Positions 50,601 through 62,700 of a stretch of DNA of 64,000 bases are shown piece after piece. The translations under genes were made by a program, and so were the position numbers. This DNA is from Oenanthe sinensis (lineage: Eukaryota > Streptophyta > Magnoliopsida > Apiales > Apiaceae). The stretch spans positions 992,001-1,056,000 of the forward strand of contig JAPMAC010000234.1 in assembly GCA_028671895.1 (NCBI GenBank). Direction: 5' to 3'. Positions within the stretch are counted from its first letter, which is position 1, and every line of letters starts with the position of its first letter. Below the pieces are notes generated by a model. The model was not told where the DNA came from, did not search any database, and saw nothing but the letters and a program-made list of their open reading frames with translations.

Positions 50601-53176
50601 AACTTTTTGAGAAGTTCAGAGGCATCTCAAAACTAGGTTGAAAAGATCTCATTCTACTCTCAAGAAACAATCTTAAACAACCTACGCATACTTGTGTCCT
50701 ACATCAGAATAATAGTGATGAAGCGTCGGACACTTGCATACTCTAACTTTTCGAGAAGTTCAGAGTAGCAGAATAATCAAGTTATAAATGAACAAGACAG
50801 TTCCAAACACAACAAAAGTGTATAATCGAAGAACTCATCATTAAATCAAAGAGTTCAAAAATTTTGGCATCACCAAGAATTAACAATATTCTGATATGGA
50901 ATAAAACAATAGAGTCGGAAACTTGCCTGGAGTCCAAGGAACGCTATTCCAACTTCTCCACGTTCTACACTTAAAACTTTTGTTTTCAAAATTTATCGAC
51001 CCAAGACGCTTATTAGGCCTAAGCGACTGTCTTTTCTGCAGAAAATCGGGCATGACCTTTTCGTAAATCGGACTATCCACCTGTTTTCAAACCAAGCCAA
51101 TCAACAATTCATTCTACTATATATAAAGTCAAACTCACTTTAAAACCAATTCTTTCACCATACTATAGTCAATTCCGGTTTTAATCATAACATTTTGAAA
51201 ACCAAGTCCAACCCGCCCTAACCGACGGTGACCAACTACTATTTTAGAAAAATCCAGAATGACTAAGTAGGTCTAACAATTCCAAACCATTAGTAATCAA
51301 TCCTCGAATCATGTCATTTAAGCGAAACTAAATTGTTTGCTCAAATTAAATCATTTTCGAATCATAAGATTACTCCACCAACTCATGTAAACTCATTGCT
51401 GGTGGTGGGGAGTTCAAGCGATTTCATTAAAATCCAAAACTCTTACACTCAACCCAAGTATCCAACAATTACCCAACTTGCACTATTTTTAACAAATTGA
51501 GTTTTAATCTCATGAATTTGATAATCTAGGACCTCGATACTAACCCACAAACTTATATCGAGTCCATTTATGGTCCTTACAATTTGCACTTGATAGTTTT
51601 ATTAACTCTTCTTTTGCCCGACATTTCACCTTCTCGGGCCTACTTTAGCTACTCGTAAAACTATCCTCTCAATAGTTTTTAATCAAGTTCTTTGCACCTA
51701 CGTATAGTCATGATATTCCTCAACAACTTCCGTTACTGGGTCAACTCGAGACAAGTTCTCTATCTTGCCCGAAATCGTTTCCCAAAACGATTGCTTAACC
51801 TTTTCCTCAGGTTCATTTCACTTAACACCCTGTTTTCCGTCATTTTTAATAAATTAGAAATTAATCGTTTTGACACGATTTCTTCTCTGGGGTCTTATAT
51901 GACTGTCAAAGAATCTCCCATAAAAGTTTCGGATTTTATTAAGCTCCGTAGCTAGTCCAATCATAGCCTCAAAGTTGGACAAAAACAGGATTTTCATTTC
52001 CTGCGCTACCGTTACTAAAACGTCCATAACTTTTGACTCGTAACTCCGAATGACGCAAAATTAGCGCTCAAACGATCTAGAGACAATCTACTATCTAACC
52101 ATATCAGCCATAAGCCAAGAACAGTGACTGCATGTTCCCAGATTTTCTGGACAGTGGGCAGCAGATAGGTTCAAAATAAATTTGCATGGTTTCGTTTGTA
52201 CGTTCATCGTTTTCCATTTTTATTCTACTCCAAATCAACCAACAAACAATCCCAAACTCCTCAACCAACACCAACAATCAACATACTACAACCCCAAGCA
52301 ACAAAAATCAATTTAGCTCAAGAATTAAGAGTTTAACAATTATTAACCAAACACATGCATCCATGCTTAAACAATGCTACCCATGGCTTGTATAACCTTA
52401 AACAATCATCAACCAAGCCAAATGAACTCAAGAATCAAAGAAAATAAATTTTTAATTTTCGTAGTTACTGTTCATCGCAGCTTCTATGGATCATAAGTGA
52501 AGATTTCATGGATGGAAGATTGAAATAAGGTTGGATAAGTAATGGGTTAGTGATTACCTTCGATTTGAGCTATTAAACTCAATGAATGATCAAGTCTTGC
52601 TAGGGTTCCTTCTTCCTCCTTCTTGCTTGGCCGATGGTCCTCTTGGAAATGGGGGAAAAAAACTGATTTGTTTTGTGTGGTGTGTGGTGGAAGCTCGATA
52701 TTTAATAAGGTTTGCGCGGTAGTCGCGTAATTTCCCGATAACGTTTTAATCTCTCGTTATCGTACTCTTTTTCTTTCGTCCCACCAAAGTTTTAAAAACT
52801 TAAAATCTCATATTATGATTCTAATATATTTTAGAATCATTAAATTAATATTCTTTAATTGTTTCGAGAATTTACGAAACAATTCTCTGAGTAAACACTT
52901 TTCACTTACACCATTTCTCAAATTCTGTTACGACTTCCATCCGGACTTCAAATTCATTTTTGTTAGACCAAAAATAATTATAAGTCCCATATTGATTGCA
53001 TATGCTACCGTAACACCGATACGCATATTTTCGAATATCCCGTATACTAAGAATACGGTCTCACACTTCAAGTACCTTATCAAAAAAATAAATCAATAAA
53101 ATCATTTATTCATAAAATGAAAAATTTTATCCAAAAATCGTAATAACCCCAAGCGTCAAAAATACGGGTTATTACA
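47653..53176 (-). repeat. 5' LTR (minus-strand sense) of the LARD-like element
   Basis: 5,524 bp, same length as the other LTR. Substitutions were read near 38975/47923, 39603/48551, 39918/48866, 40525/49473, 40796/49744, 40869/49817, 41152/50100, 42299/51247 and 44191/53139. The 69-bp array is at about 48889-49838 with the same unit number. The terminal inverted repeat is at 53140-53149 and 53166-53175. Minus-strand transcription should begin inside this LTR; no convincing single TATA box could be chosen in its AT-rich sequence. Confidence 0.95.
48889..49838. repeat. 69-bp tandem repeat array inside the 5' LTR (about 13 units)
   Basis: Exact positional counterpart (offset 8,948 bp) of the array in the other LTR, with the same number of units and the same edge irregularities. 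Only a few single-base differences are seen. Arrays of this kind normally change copy number fast, so the equality supports a recent insertion. Confidence 0.93.
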
Positions 53177-53181
53177 TAAGA
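53177..53181. other. Target-site duplication (right), TAAGA
   Basis: Second copy of TAAGA directly after the terminal TTATTACA of the element. Removing the element and one copy restores an ordinary satellite subunit (AATATAAGACTTCATTC). Confidence 0.97.
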
Positions 53182-55439
53182 CTTCATTCTTAACTCGTTT
53201 GAACTTTAAAGCCATTTATAGATTTATTCTTGAATCGTTTGAACTTGAAAACAACTTATAGCTTCATTCTTGACTCGTTTATACATGGAATCAACTTGAA
53301 AGAACTTCTAGCATCATTCTTGACTCATTTGTTCATGAAACTATTTGTAACAATATAAGGTTTCATTCTTAACTTGTTTGAACTTGAAAGCCACTTCTAG
53401 CTTCATTCTTGATTCGTTTGTACATGGAAATAACTTGTAAAATCTCGTAGGATCAATCTTCACTCATTTGAACATGAAAACAATTCGTAACAATATAAGG
53501 CTTCATTCTTAACTCGTTTGAACTTGAAAACAAGTTATAGCTTCATTCTTGACTCGTCTGAATTTAAAAACAACTAATAGCTTCATTCTTGACTCGTTTG
53601 TACTTGAAAACAACTTGAAAGAACTTTTAGCATCATTCTTGACTCATTTGTACATGAAAACAATTCGCAACAATTTAAGGCTTCATTCTTAACTCGCTTG
53701 AACTTGAAAGCCACTTATAGCTTCATTCTTGACTCTTTTGTACATGGAAATAACTTGTAAAAACTCGTAGGATCAATCTTTACTCATTTGAACATGAAAA
53801 CAATTCGTAATAATTTGAGGCTTCGTTCTTGACTCGTTTTAACATGAAAACAAATTATAGCTTCATTCTTGACTCGTTTGAACTTGAAAACAACTTATAG
53901 AATCATTCTTGACTCGTTTATACTTGGAAACAACTTGAAAGAACTTCTAGCATCATTCTTGACTCATTTGTACATGAAAACAATTTGTAACAATATAAGA
54001 CTTCATTCTTAACTCGTTTGAACATGAAAGCCACTTATAGCTTTATTCTTGACTCGTTTGAACTTGAAAACATCTTATAGGATCATTCTTGACTCGTTTA
54101 TACTTGGAAACAACTTGAAAGAACTTCTAGCATCATTCTTGACTCATTTGTACATGAAAACAATTTGTAACAATATAAGACTTCATTCTTAACTCGTTTG
54201 AACATGAAAGCCACTTATAGCTTTATTCTTGACTCGTTTGAACTTGAAAACAACTTATAGCTTCATTCTTGACTCGTTTATACATGGAAACAACTTGAAA
54301 GAACTTGTAGCATCATTCTTGACTCATTTGTACATGAAAACAATTTGTAACAATTTAAGGCTTCATTCTTAACTCGTTTGAACTTGAAAGCCACTTATAG
54401 CTTCATTCTTGACTCGTTTTAACTTCAAAACAACTTATAGCTTCATTCTTGACTCGTTTATACTCGGAAACAACTTGAAAGAACTTCTAGCATCATTCTT
54501 GACTCATTTGTACATGAAAATAATTTGTAACAATATAAGGCTTCATTCTTAACTGGTTTGAACTTGAAAACCACTTATAACTTTATTCTTGACTCGTTTG
54601 AACTTGAAATCAACTTATAGCTTCATTCTTGACTCGTTTATACATGGAAACAACTTGAAAGAACTTCTAGCATCATTCTTGACTCATTTGTACATGAAAA
54701 CAATTTATAACAATAGAAGGCTTCATTCTTAACTCGTTTGAACTTGAAAGCCACTTATAGCTTCATTCTTGACTCGTTTGAACTTGAAAACAAGTTATAG
54801 CTTCATTCTTGACTCGTTTGAACATAAAAACAATTTATAGCTTCATTCTTGACTAGTTTATACATAGAAACAACTTGAAAGAACTTCTAGCATCATTCTT
54901 GACTCATTTATACATGAAAACAATTTGTAACAATTTAAGGCTTCATTCTTAACTCGTTTGAACTTGAAAGCCACTTATAGCTTCATTCTTGACTCGTTTG
55001 TACATGGAAATAACTTGTAAAAACTCGTAGGATCAATCTTTACTCATTTGAACATGAAAACAATTCGTAATAATTTGAGGCTTCGTTCTTGACTCGTTTT
55101 AACATGAAAACAAATTATAGCTTCGTTCTTGACTCGTTTGAACTTGAAAACAACTTATAGGATCATTCTTGACTCGTTTATACTTGGAAACAACTTGAAA
55201 GAACTTCTAGCATCATTCTTGACTCATTTGTACATGAAAACAATTTGTAACAATATAAGACTTCATTCTTAACTCATTTGAACTTTAAAGCCATTTATAG
55301 CTTTATTCTTGAACCGTTTGAACTTGAAAACAACTTATAGCTTCATTCTTGACTCGTTTATACATGGAATCAACTTGAAAGAACTTCTAGCATCATTCTT
55401 GACTCATTTGTTCATGAAACTATTTGTAACAATATAAGG

Positions 55440-58400
55440 TTTCGTTCTTAACTTGTTTGAACTTGAAAGCCACTTATAGCTTCATTCTTGACTCGTTTGT
55501 ACATGGAAATAACTTGTAAAATCTCGTAGGATCAATCTTCACTCATTTGAACATGAAAACAATTCGTAACAATATAAGGCTTCATTCTTAACTCGTTTGA
55601 ACTTGAAAACAAGTTATAGCTTCATTCTTGACTCGTCTGAACTTAAAAACAACTAATAGCTTCATTCTTGACTCGTTTATACATGGAAACAACTTTAAAG
55701 AACTTCTAGCATCATTCTTGACTCATTTATACATGAAAACAATTTGTAACAATTTAAGGCTTCATTCTTAAATCGTTTGAACTTGAAAGCCACTTATAGC
55801 TTTATTCTTGACTCGTTTGAACTTGAAAATAACTTATAGCTTCATTCTTGACTCGTTTATACATGGAAACAACTTGAAAGAACTTGTAGCATCATTCTTG
55901 ACTCATTTGTACATGAAAACAATTTGTAACAATTTAAGGCTTCATTCTTAACTCGATTGAACTTGAAAGCCACTTATAGCTTCATTCTTGACTCGTTTGA
56001 ACTTGAAAACAACTTATAGCTTCATTCTTGACTCGTTTATACATGGAAACAACTTGAAAGAACTTGTAGCATCATTCTTGACTCATTTGTACATGAACAC
56101 AATTTGTAACAATTTAAGGCTTCATTCTTAACTCGTTTGAACTTGAAAGCCACTTATAGCTTCATTCTTGACTCGTTTTAACTTCAAAACAACTTATAGC
56201 TTCATTCTTGACTCGTTTATACATGGAAACAACTTGAAAGAACTTGTAGCATCATTCTTGACTCATTTGTACATGAACATAATTTGTAACAATTTAAGGC
56301 TTCATTCTTAACTCGTTTGAACTTGAAAGCCACTTATAGCTTCATTCTTGACTCGTTTTAACTTCAAAACAACTTATAGCTTCATTCTTGACTCGTTTAT
56401 ACTTGGAAACAACTTGAAAGAACTTCAAGCATCATTCTTGACTCATTTGTACATGAAAATAATTTGTAACAATATAAGGCTTCATTCTTAACTGGTTTGA
56501 ACTTGAAAACCACTTATAACTTTATTCTTGACTCGTTTGAACTTGAAATCAACTTATAGCTTCATTCTTGACTCGTTTATACATGGAAACAACTTGAAAG
56601 AACTTGTAGCATCATTCTTGACTCATTTGTACATGAAAACAATTTATAACAATAGAAGGCTTCATTCTTAACTCGTTTGAACTTGAAAGCCACTTATAGC
56701 TTCATTCTTGACTCGTTTGAACTTGAAAACAAGTTATAGCTTCATTCTTGACTCGTTTGAACTTAAAAACAATTTATAGCTTCATTCTTGACTCGTTTAT
56801 ACATAGAAACAACTTGAAAGAACTTCTAGCATCATTCTTGACTCATTTATACATGAAAACAATTTGTAACAATTTAAGGCTTCATTCTTAACTCGTTTGA
56901 ACTTAAAAGCCACTTATAGCTTCATTCTTGACTCGTTTGTACATGGAAATAACTTGTAAAAACTCGTAGGATCAATCTTTACTCATTTGAACATGAAAAC
57001 AATTCGTAATAATTTGAGGCTTCGTTCTTGACTCGTTTTAACATGAAAACAAATTATAGCTTCATTCTTGACTCGTTTGAACTTGAAAACAACTTATACG
57101 ATCATTCTTGACTCGTTTATACTTGGAAACAACTTGAAAGAACTTCTAGCATCATTCTTGACTCATTTGTACATGAAAACAATTTGTAACAATATAAGAC
57201 TTCATTCTTAACTCGTTTGAACTTTAAAGCCATTTATAGCTTTATTCTTGACTCGTTTGAACTTGAAAACAACTTATAGCTTCATTCTTGACTCGTTTAT
57301 ACATGGAATCAACTTGAAAGAACTTCTAGCATCATTCTTGACTCATTTGTTCATGAAACTATTTGTAACAATATAAGGCTTCATTCTTAACTGGTTTGAA
57401 CTTGAAAACCACTTATAACTTTATTCTTGACTCGTTTGAACTTGAAATCAACTTATAGCTTCATTCTTGACTCGTTTATACATGGAATCAACTTGAAAGA
57501 ACTTCTAGCATCATTCTTGACTCATTTGTTCATGAAACTATTTGTAACAATATAAGGCTTCATTCTTAACTTGTTTGAACTTGAAAGCCACTTATAGCTT
57601 CATTCTTGACTCGTTTGTACATGGAAATAACTTGTAAAAACTCGTAGGATCAATCTTTACTCATTTGAACATGAAAACAATTCGTAATAATTTGAGGCTT
57701 CGTTCTTGACTCGTTTTAACATGAAAACAAATTATAGCTTCGTTCTTGACTCGTTTGAACTTGAAAACAACTTATAGGATCATTCTTGACTCGTTTATAC
57801 TTGGAAACAACTTGAAAGAACTTCTAGCATCATTCTTGACTCATTTGTACATGAAAACAATTTGTAACAATATAAGACTTCATTCTTAACTCGTTTGAAC
57901 TTTAAAGCCATTTATAGCTTTATTCTTGAATCGTTTGAACTTGAAAACAACTTGTAGCTTCATTCTTGACTCGTTTATATATGGAATCAACTTGAAAGAA
58001 CTTCTAGCATCATTCTTGACTCATTTGTTTATGAAACTATTTGTAACAATATAAGGTTTCATTCTTAACTTGTTTGAACTTGAAAGCCACTTATAGCTTC
58101 ATTCTTGACTCGTTTGTATATGGAAATAACTTGTAAAATCTCGTAGGATCAATCTTCACTCATTTGAACATGAAAACAATTCGTAATAATTTGAGGCTTC
58201 GTTCTTGACTCGTTTTAACATGAAAACAAATTATAGCTTCATTCTTGACTCGTTTGAACTTGAAAACAACTTATAGGATCATTCTTGACTCGTTTATACT
58301 TGGAAACAACTTGAAAGAACTTCTAGCATCATTCTTGACTCATTTGTACATGAAAACAATTTGTAACAATATAAGACTTCATTCTTAACTCGTTTGAACT

Positions 58401-59727
58401 TTAAAGCCATTTATAGCTTTATTCTTGAATCGTTTGAACTTGAAAACAACTTATAGCTTCATTCTTGACTCGTTTATACATGGAATCAACTTGAAAGAAC
58501 TTCTAGCATCATTCTTGACTCATTTGTTCATGAAACTATTTGTAACAATATAAGGCTTCATTCTTAACTTGTTTGAACTTGAAAGCCACTTATAGCTTCA
58601 TTCTTGACTCGTTTGTACATGGAAATAACTTGTAAAATCTCGTAGGATCAATCTTCACTCATTTGAACATGAAAACAATTCATAACAATATAAGGCTTCA
58701 TTCTTAACTCGTTTGAACTTGAAAACAAGTTATAGCTTCATTCTTGACTCGTCTGAACTTAAAAAAACTAATAGCTTCATTCTTGACTCGTTTATACATG
58801 GAAACAACTTGAAAGAACTTCTAGCATCATTCTTGACTCATTTATACATGAAAACAAGTTGTAACAATTTAAGGCTTCATTCTTAAATCGTTTGAACTTG
58901 AAAGCGACTTATAGCTTTATTCTTGACTCGTTTGAACTTGATAATAACTTATAGCTTCATTCTTGACTCGTTTATACTTGAAAACAACTTGAAAGAACTT
59001 TTAGCATCATTCTTGACTCATTTGTACATGAAAACAATTGGTAACAATTTAAGGCTTCATTCTTAACTCGTTTGAACTTGAAAGCCACTTATAGCTTCAT
59101 TCTTGACTCGTTTGTACATGGAAATAACTTGTAAAAACTCGTAGGATCAATCTTTACTCATTTGAACATGAAAACAATTCGTAATAATTTGAGGCTTCGT
59201 TCTTGACTCGTTTTAACATGAAAACAAATTATAGCTTTGACTCGTTTGAACTTGAAAACAACTTATAGAATCATTCTTGACTCGTTTATACTTGGAAACA
59301 ACTTGAAAGAACTTCTAGCATCATTCTTGACTCATTTGTACATGAAAACAATTTGTAACAATATAAGACTTCATTCTTAACTCGTTTGAACATGAAAGCC
59401 ACTTATAGCTTTATTCTTGACTCGTTTGAACTTGAAAACATCTTATAGGATCATTCTTGACTCGTTTATACTTGTAAACAACTTGAAAGAACTTCTAGCA
59501 TCATTCTTGACTCATTTGTACATGAAAACAATTTGTAACAATATAAGACATCATTCTTAACTCGTTTGAACTTTAAAGCCATTTATAGCTTTATTCTTGA
59601 ATCGTTTGAACTTGAAAACAACTTATAGCTTCATTCTTGACTCGTTTATACATGGAATCAACTTGAAAGAACTTCTAGCATCATTCTTGACTCATTTGTT
59701 CATGAAACTATTTGTAACAATATAAGG
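55440..59727. repeat. Satellite block duplication, right array, copy 1
   Basis: A block of about 4.29 kb repeated directly downstream. It carries CTTTAAAGAAC near 55694, ACTCGATTGAAC near 55951, AACTTAAAAAAACTAA near 58757, the truncated AGCTTTGACTCG at 59232 and CTTGTAAACAAC near 59472, all found again in copy 2. It has one extra 180-bp stretch (four subunits, around 56040-56400) absent from copy 2. Confidence 0.85.
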
Positions 59728-62700
59728 CTTCATTCTTAACTTGTTTGAACTTGAAAGCCACTTATAGCTTCATTCTTGACTCGTTTGTACATGGAAATAA
59801 CTTGTAAAATCTCGTAGGATCAATCTTCACTCATTTGAACATGAAAACAATTCGTAACAATATAAGGCTTCATTCTTAACTCGTTTGAACTTGAAAACAA
59901 GTTATAGCTTCATTCTTGACTCGTCTGAACTTAAAAACAACTAATAGCTTCATTCTTGACTCGTTTATACATGGAAACAACTTTAAAGAACTTCTAGCAT
60001 CATTCTTGACTCATTTATACATGAAAACAATTTGTAACAATTTAAGGCTTCATTCTTAAATCGTTTGAACTTGAAAGCCACTTATAGCTTTATTCTTGAC
60101 TCGTTTGAACTTGAAAATAACTTATAGCTTCATTCTTGACTCGTTTATACATGGAAACAACTTGAAAGAACTTGTAGCATCATTCTTGACTCATTTGTAC
60201 ATGAAAACAATTTGTAACAATTTAAGGCTTCATTCTTAACTCGATTGAACTTGAAAGCCACTTATAGCTTCATTCTTGACTCGTTTGAACTTGAAAACAA
60301 CTTATAGCTTCATTCTTGACTCGTTTATACATGGAAACAACTTGAAAGAACTTGTAGCATCATTCTTGACTCATTTGTACATGAACACAATTTGTAACAA
60401 TTTAAGGCTTCATTCTTAACTCGTTTGAACTTGAAAGCCACTTATAGCTTCATTCTTGACTCGTTTTAACTTCAAAACAACTTATAGCTTCATTCTTGAC
60501 TCGTTTATACTTGGAAACAACTTGAAAGAACTTCTAGCATCATTCTTGACTCAGTTGTACATGAAAATAATTTGTAACAATATAAGGCTTCATTCTTAAC
60601 TGGTTTGAACTTGAAAACCACTTATAACTTTATTCTTGACTCGTTTGAACTTGAAATCAACTTATAGCTTCATTCTTGACTCGTTTATACATGGAAACAA
60701 CTTGAAAGAACTTGTAGCATCATTCTTGACTCATTTGTACATGAAAACAATTTATAACAATAGAAGGCTTCATTCTTAACTCCTTTGAACTTGAAAGCCA
60801 CTTATAGCTTCATTCTTGACTCGTTTGAACTTGAAAACAAGTTATAGCTTCATTCTTGACTCGTTTGAACTTAAAAACAATTTATAGCTTCATTCTTGAC
60901 TCGTTTATACATAGAAACAACTTGAAAGAACTTCTAGCATCATTCTTGACTCATTTATACATGAAAACAATTTGTAAAAATTTAAGGCTTCATTCTTAAC
61001 TCGTTTGAACTTGAAAGCCACTTATAGCTTCATTCTTGACTCGTTTGTACATGGAAATAACTTGTAAAAACTCGTAGGATCAATCTTTACTCATTTGAAC
61101 ATGAAAACAATTCGTAATAATTTGAGGCTTCGTTCTTGACTCGTTTTAACATGAAAACAAATTATAGCTTCATTCTTGACTCGTTTGAACTTGAAAACAA
61201 CTTATACGATCATTCTTGACTCGTTTATACTTGGAAACAACTTGAAAGAACTTCTAGCATCATTCTTGACTCATTTGTACATGAAAACAATTTGTAACAA
61301 TATAAGACTTCATTCTTAACTCGTTTGAACTTTAAAGCCATTTATAGCTTTATTCTTGACTCGTTTGAACTTGAAAACAACTTATAGCTTCATTCTTGAC
61401 TCGTTTATACATGGAATCAACTTGAAAGAACTTCTAGCATCATTCTTGACTCATTTGTTCATGAAACTATTTGTAACAATATAAGGCTTCATTCTTAACT
61501 GGTTTGAACTTGAAAACCACTTATAACTTTATTCTTGACTCGTTTGAACTTGAAATCAACTTATAGCTTCATTCTTGACTCGTTTATACATGGAATCAAC
61601 TTGAAAGAACTTCTAGCATCATTCTTGACTCATTTGTTCATGAAACTATTTGTAACAATATAAGGCTTCATTCTTAACTTGTTTGAACTTGAAAGCCACT
61701 TATAGCTTCATTCTTGACTCGTTTGTACATGGAAATAACTTGTAAAAACTCGTAGGATCAATCTTTACTCATTTGAACATGAAAACAATTCGTAATAATT
61801 TGAGGCTTCGTTCTTGACTCGTTTTAACATGAAAACAAATTATAGCTTCGTTCTTGACTCGTTTGAACTTGAAAACAACTTATAGGATCATTCTTGACTC
61901 GTTTATACTTGGAAACAACTTGAAAGAACTTCTAGCATCATTCTTGACTCATTTGTACATGAAAACAATTTGTAACAATATAAGACTTCATTCTTAACTC
62001 GTTTGAACTTTAAAGCCATTTATAGCTTTATTCTTGAATCGTTTGAACTTGAAAACAACTTGTAGCTTCATTCTTGACTCGTTTATATATGGAATCAACT
62101 TGAAAGAACTTCTAGCATCATTCTTGACTCATTTGTTTATGAAACTATTTGTAACAATATAAGGTTTCATTCTTAACTTGTTTGAACTTGAAAGCCACTT
62201 ATAGCTTCATTCTTGACTCGTTTGTATATGGAAATAACTTGTAAAATCTCGTAGGATCAATCTTCACTCATTTGAACATGAAAACAATTCGTAATAATTT
62301 GAGGCTTCGTTCTTGACTCGTTTTAACATGAAAACAAATTATAGCTTCATTCTTGACTCGTTTGAACTTGAAAACAACTTATAGGATCATTCTTGACTCG
62401 TTTATACTTGGAAACAACTTGAAAGAACTTCTAGCATCATTCTTGACTCATTTGTACATGAAAACAATTTGTAACAATATAAGACTTCATTCTTAAGTCG
62501 TTTGAACTTTAAAGCCATTTATAGCTTTATTCTTGAATCGTTTGAACTTGAAAACAACTTATAGCTTCATTCTTGACTCGTTTATACATGGAATCAACTT
62601 GAAAGAACTTCTAGCATCATTCTTGACTCATTTGTTCATGAAACTATTTGTAACAATATAAGGCTTCATTCTTAACTTGTTTGAACTTGAAAGCCACTTA

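Larger units (their letters stand above)
38705..53176 (-). mobile_element. LARD-like non-autonomous LTR retrotransposon (Ty3/gypsy-type signals, 5.5-kb LTRs)
   Basis: A 14,472-bp element with two 5,524-bp LTRs around a 3,424-bp internal region. Orientation is minus: reading the minus strand, the LTR at 47653-53176 is followed after GAGA by TGGTATCAGAGC, an exact initiator-tRNA-Met primer site, and the LTR at 38705-44228 is preceded by the purine tract AAGGAGGGGAGAC. No protease, reverse transcriptase, RNase H or integrase motif is visible and no open frame exceeds about 95 codons. LTRs of 4-5 kb around about 3.5 kb of non-coding DNA are the definition of LARDs, which are mobilised in trans by gypsy proteins. 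LTR ends (TGTAATAACCC and GGGGGCGTCACA on the minus strand) resemble chromovirus Tekay/Del elements; that family call is inference. Confidence 0.9.

Noticed and set aside
15539..53176. The two elements as one nested or composite transposon
   Set aside because: Each has its own perfect target duplication and LTR pair, they are in opposite orientation, and 11.4 kb of satellite lies between them.
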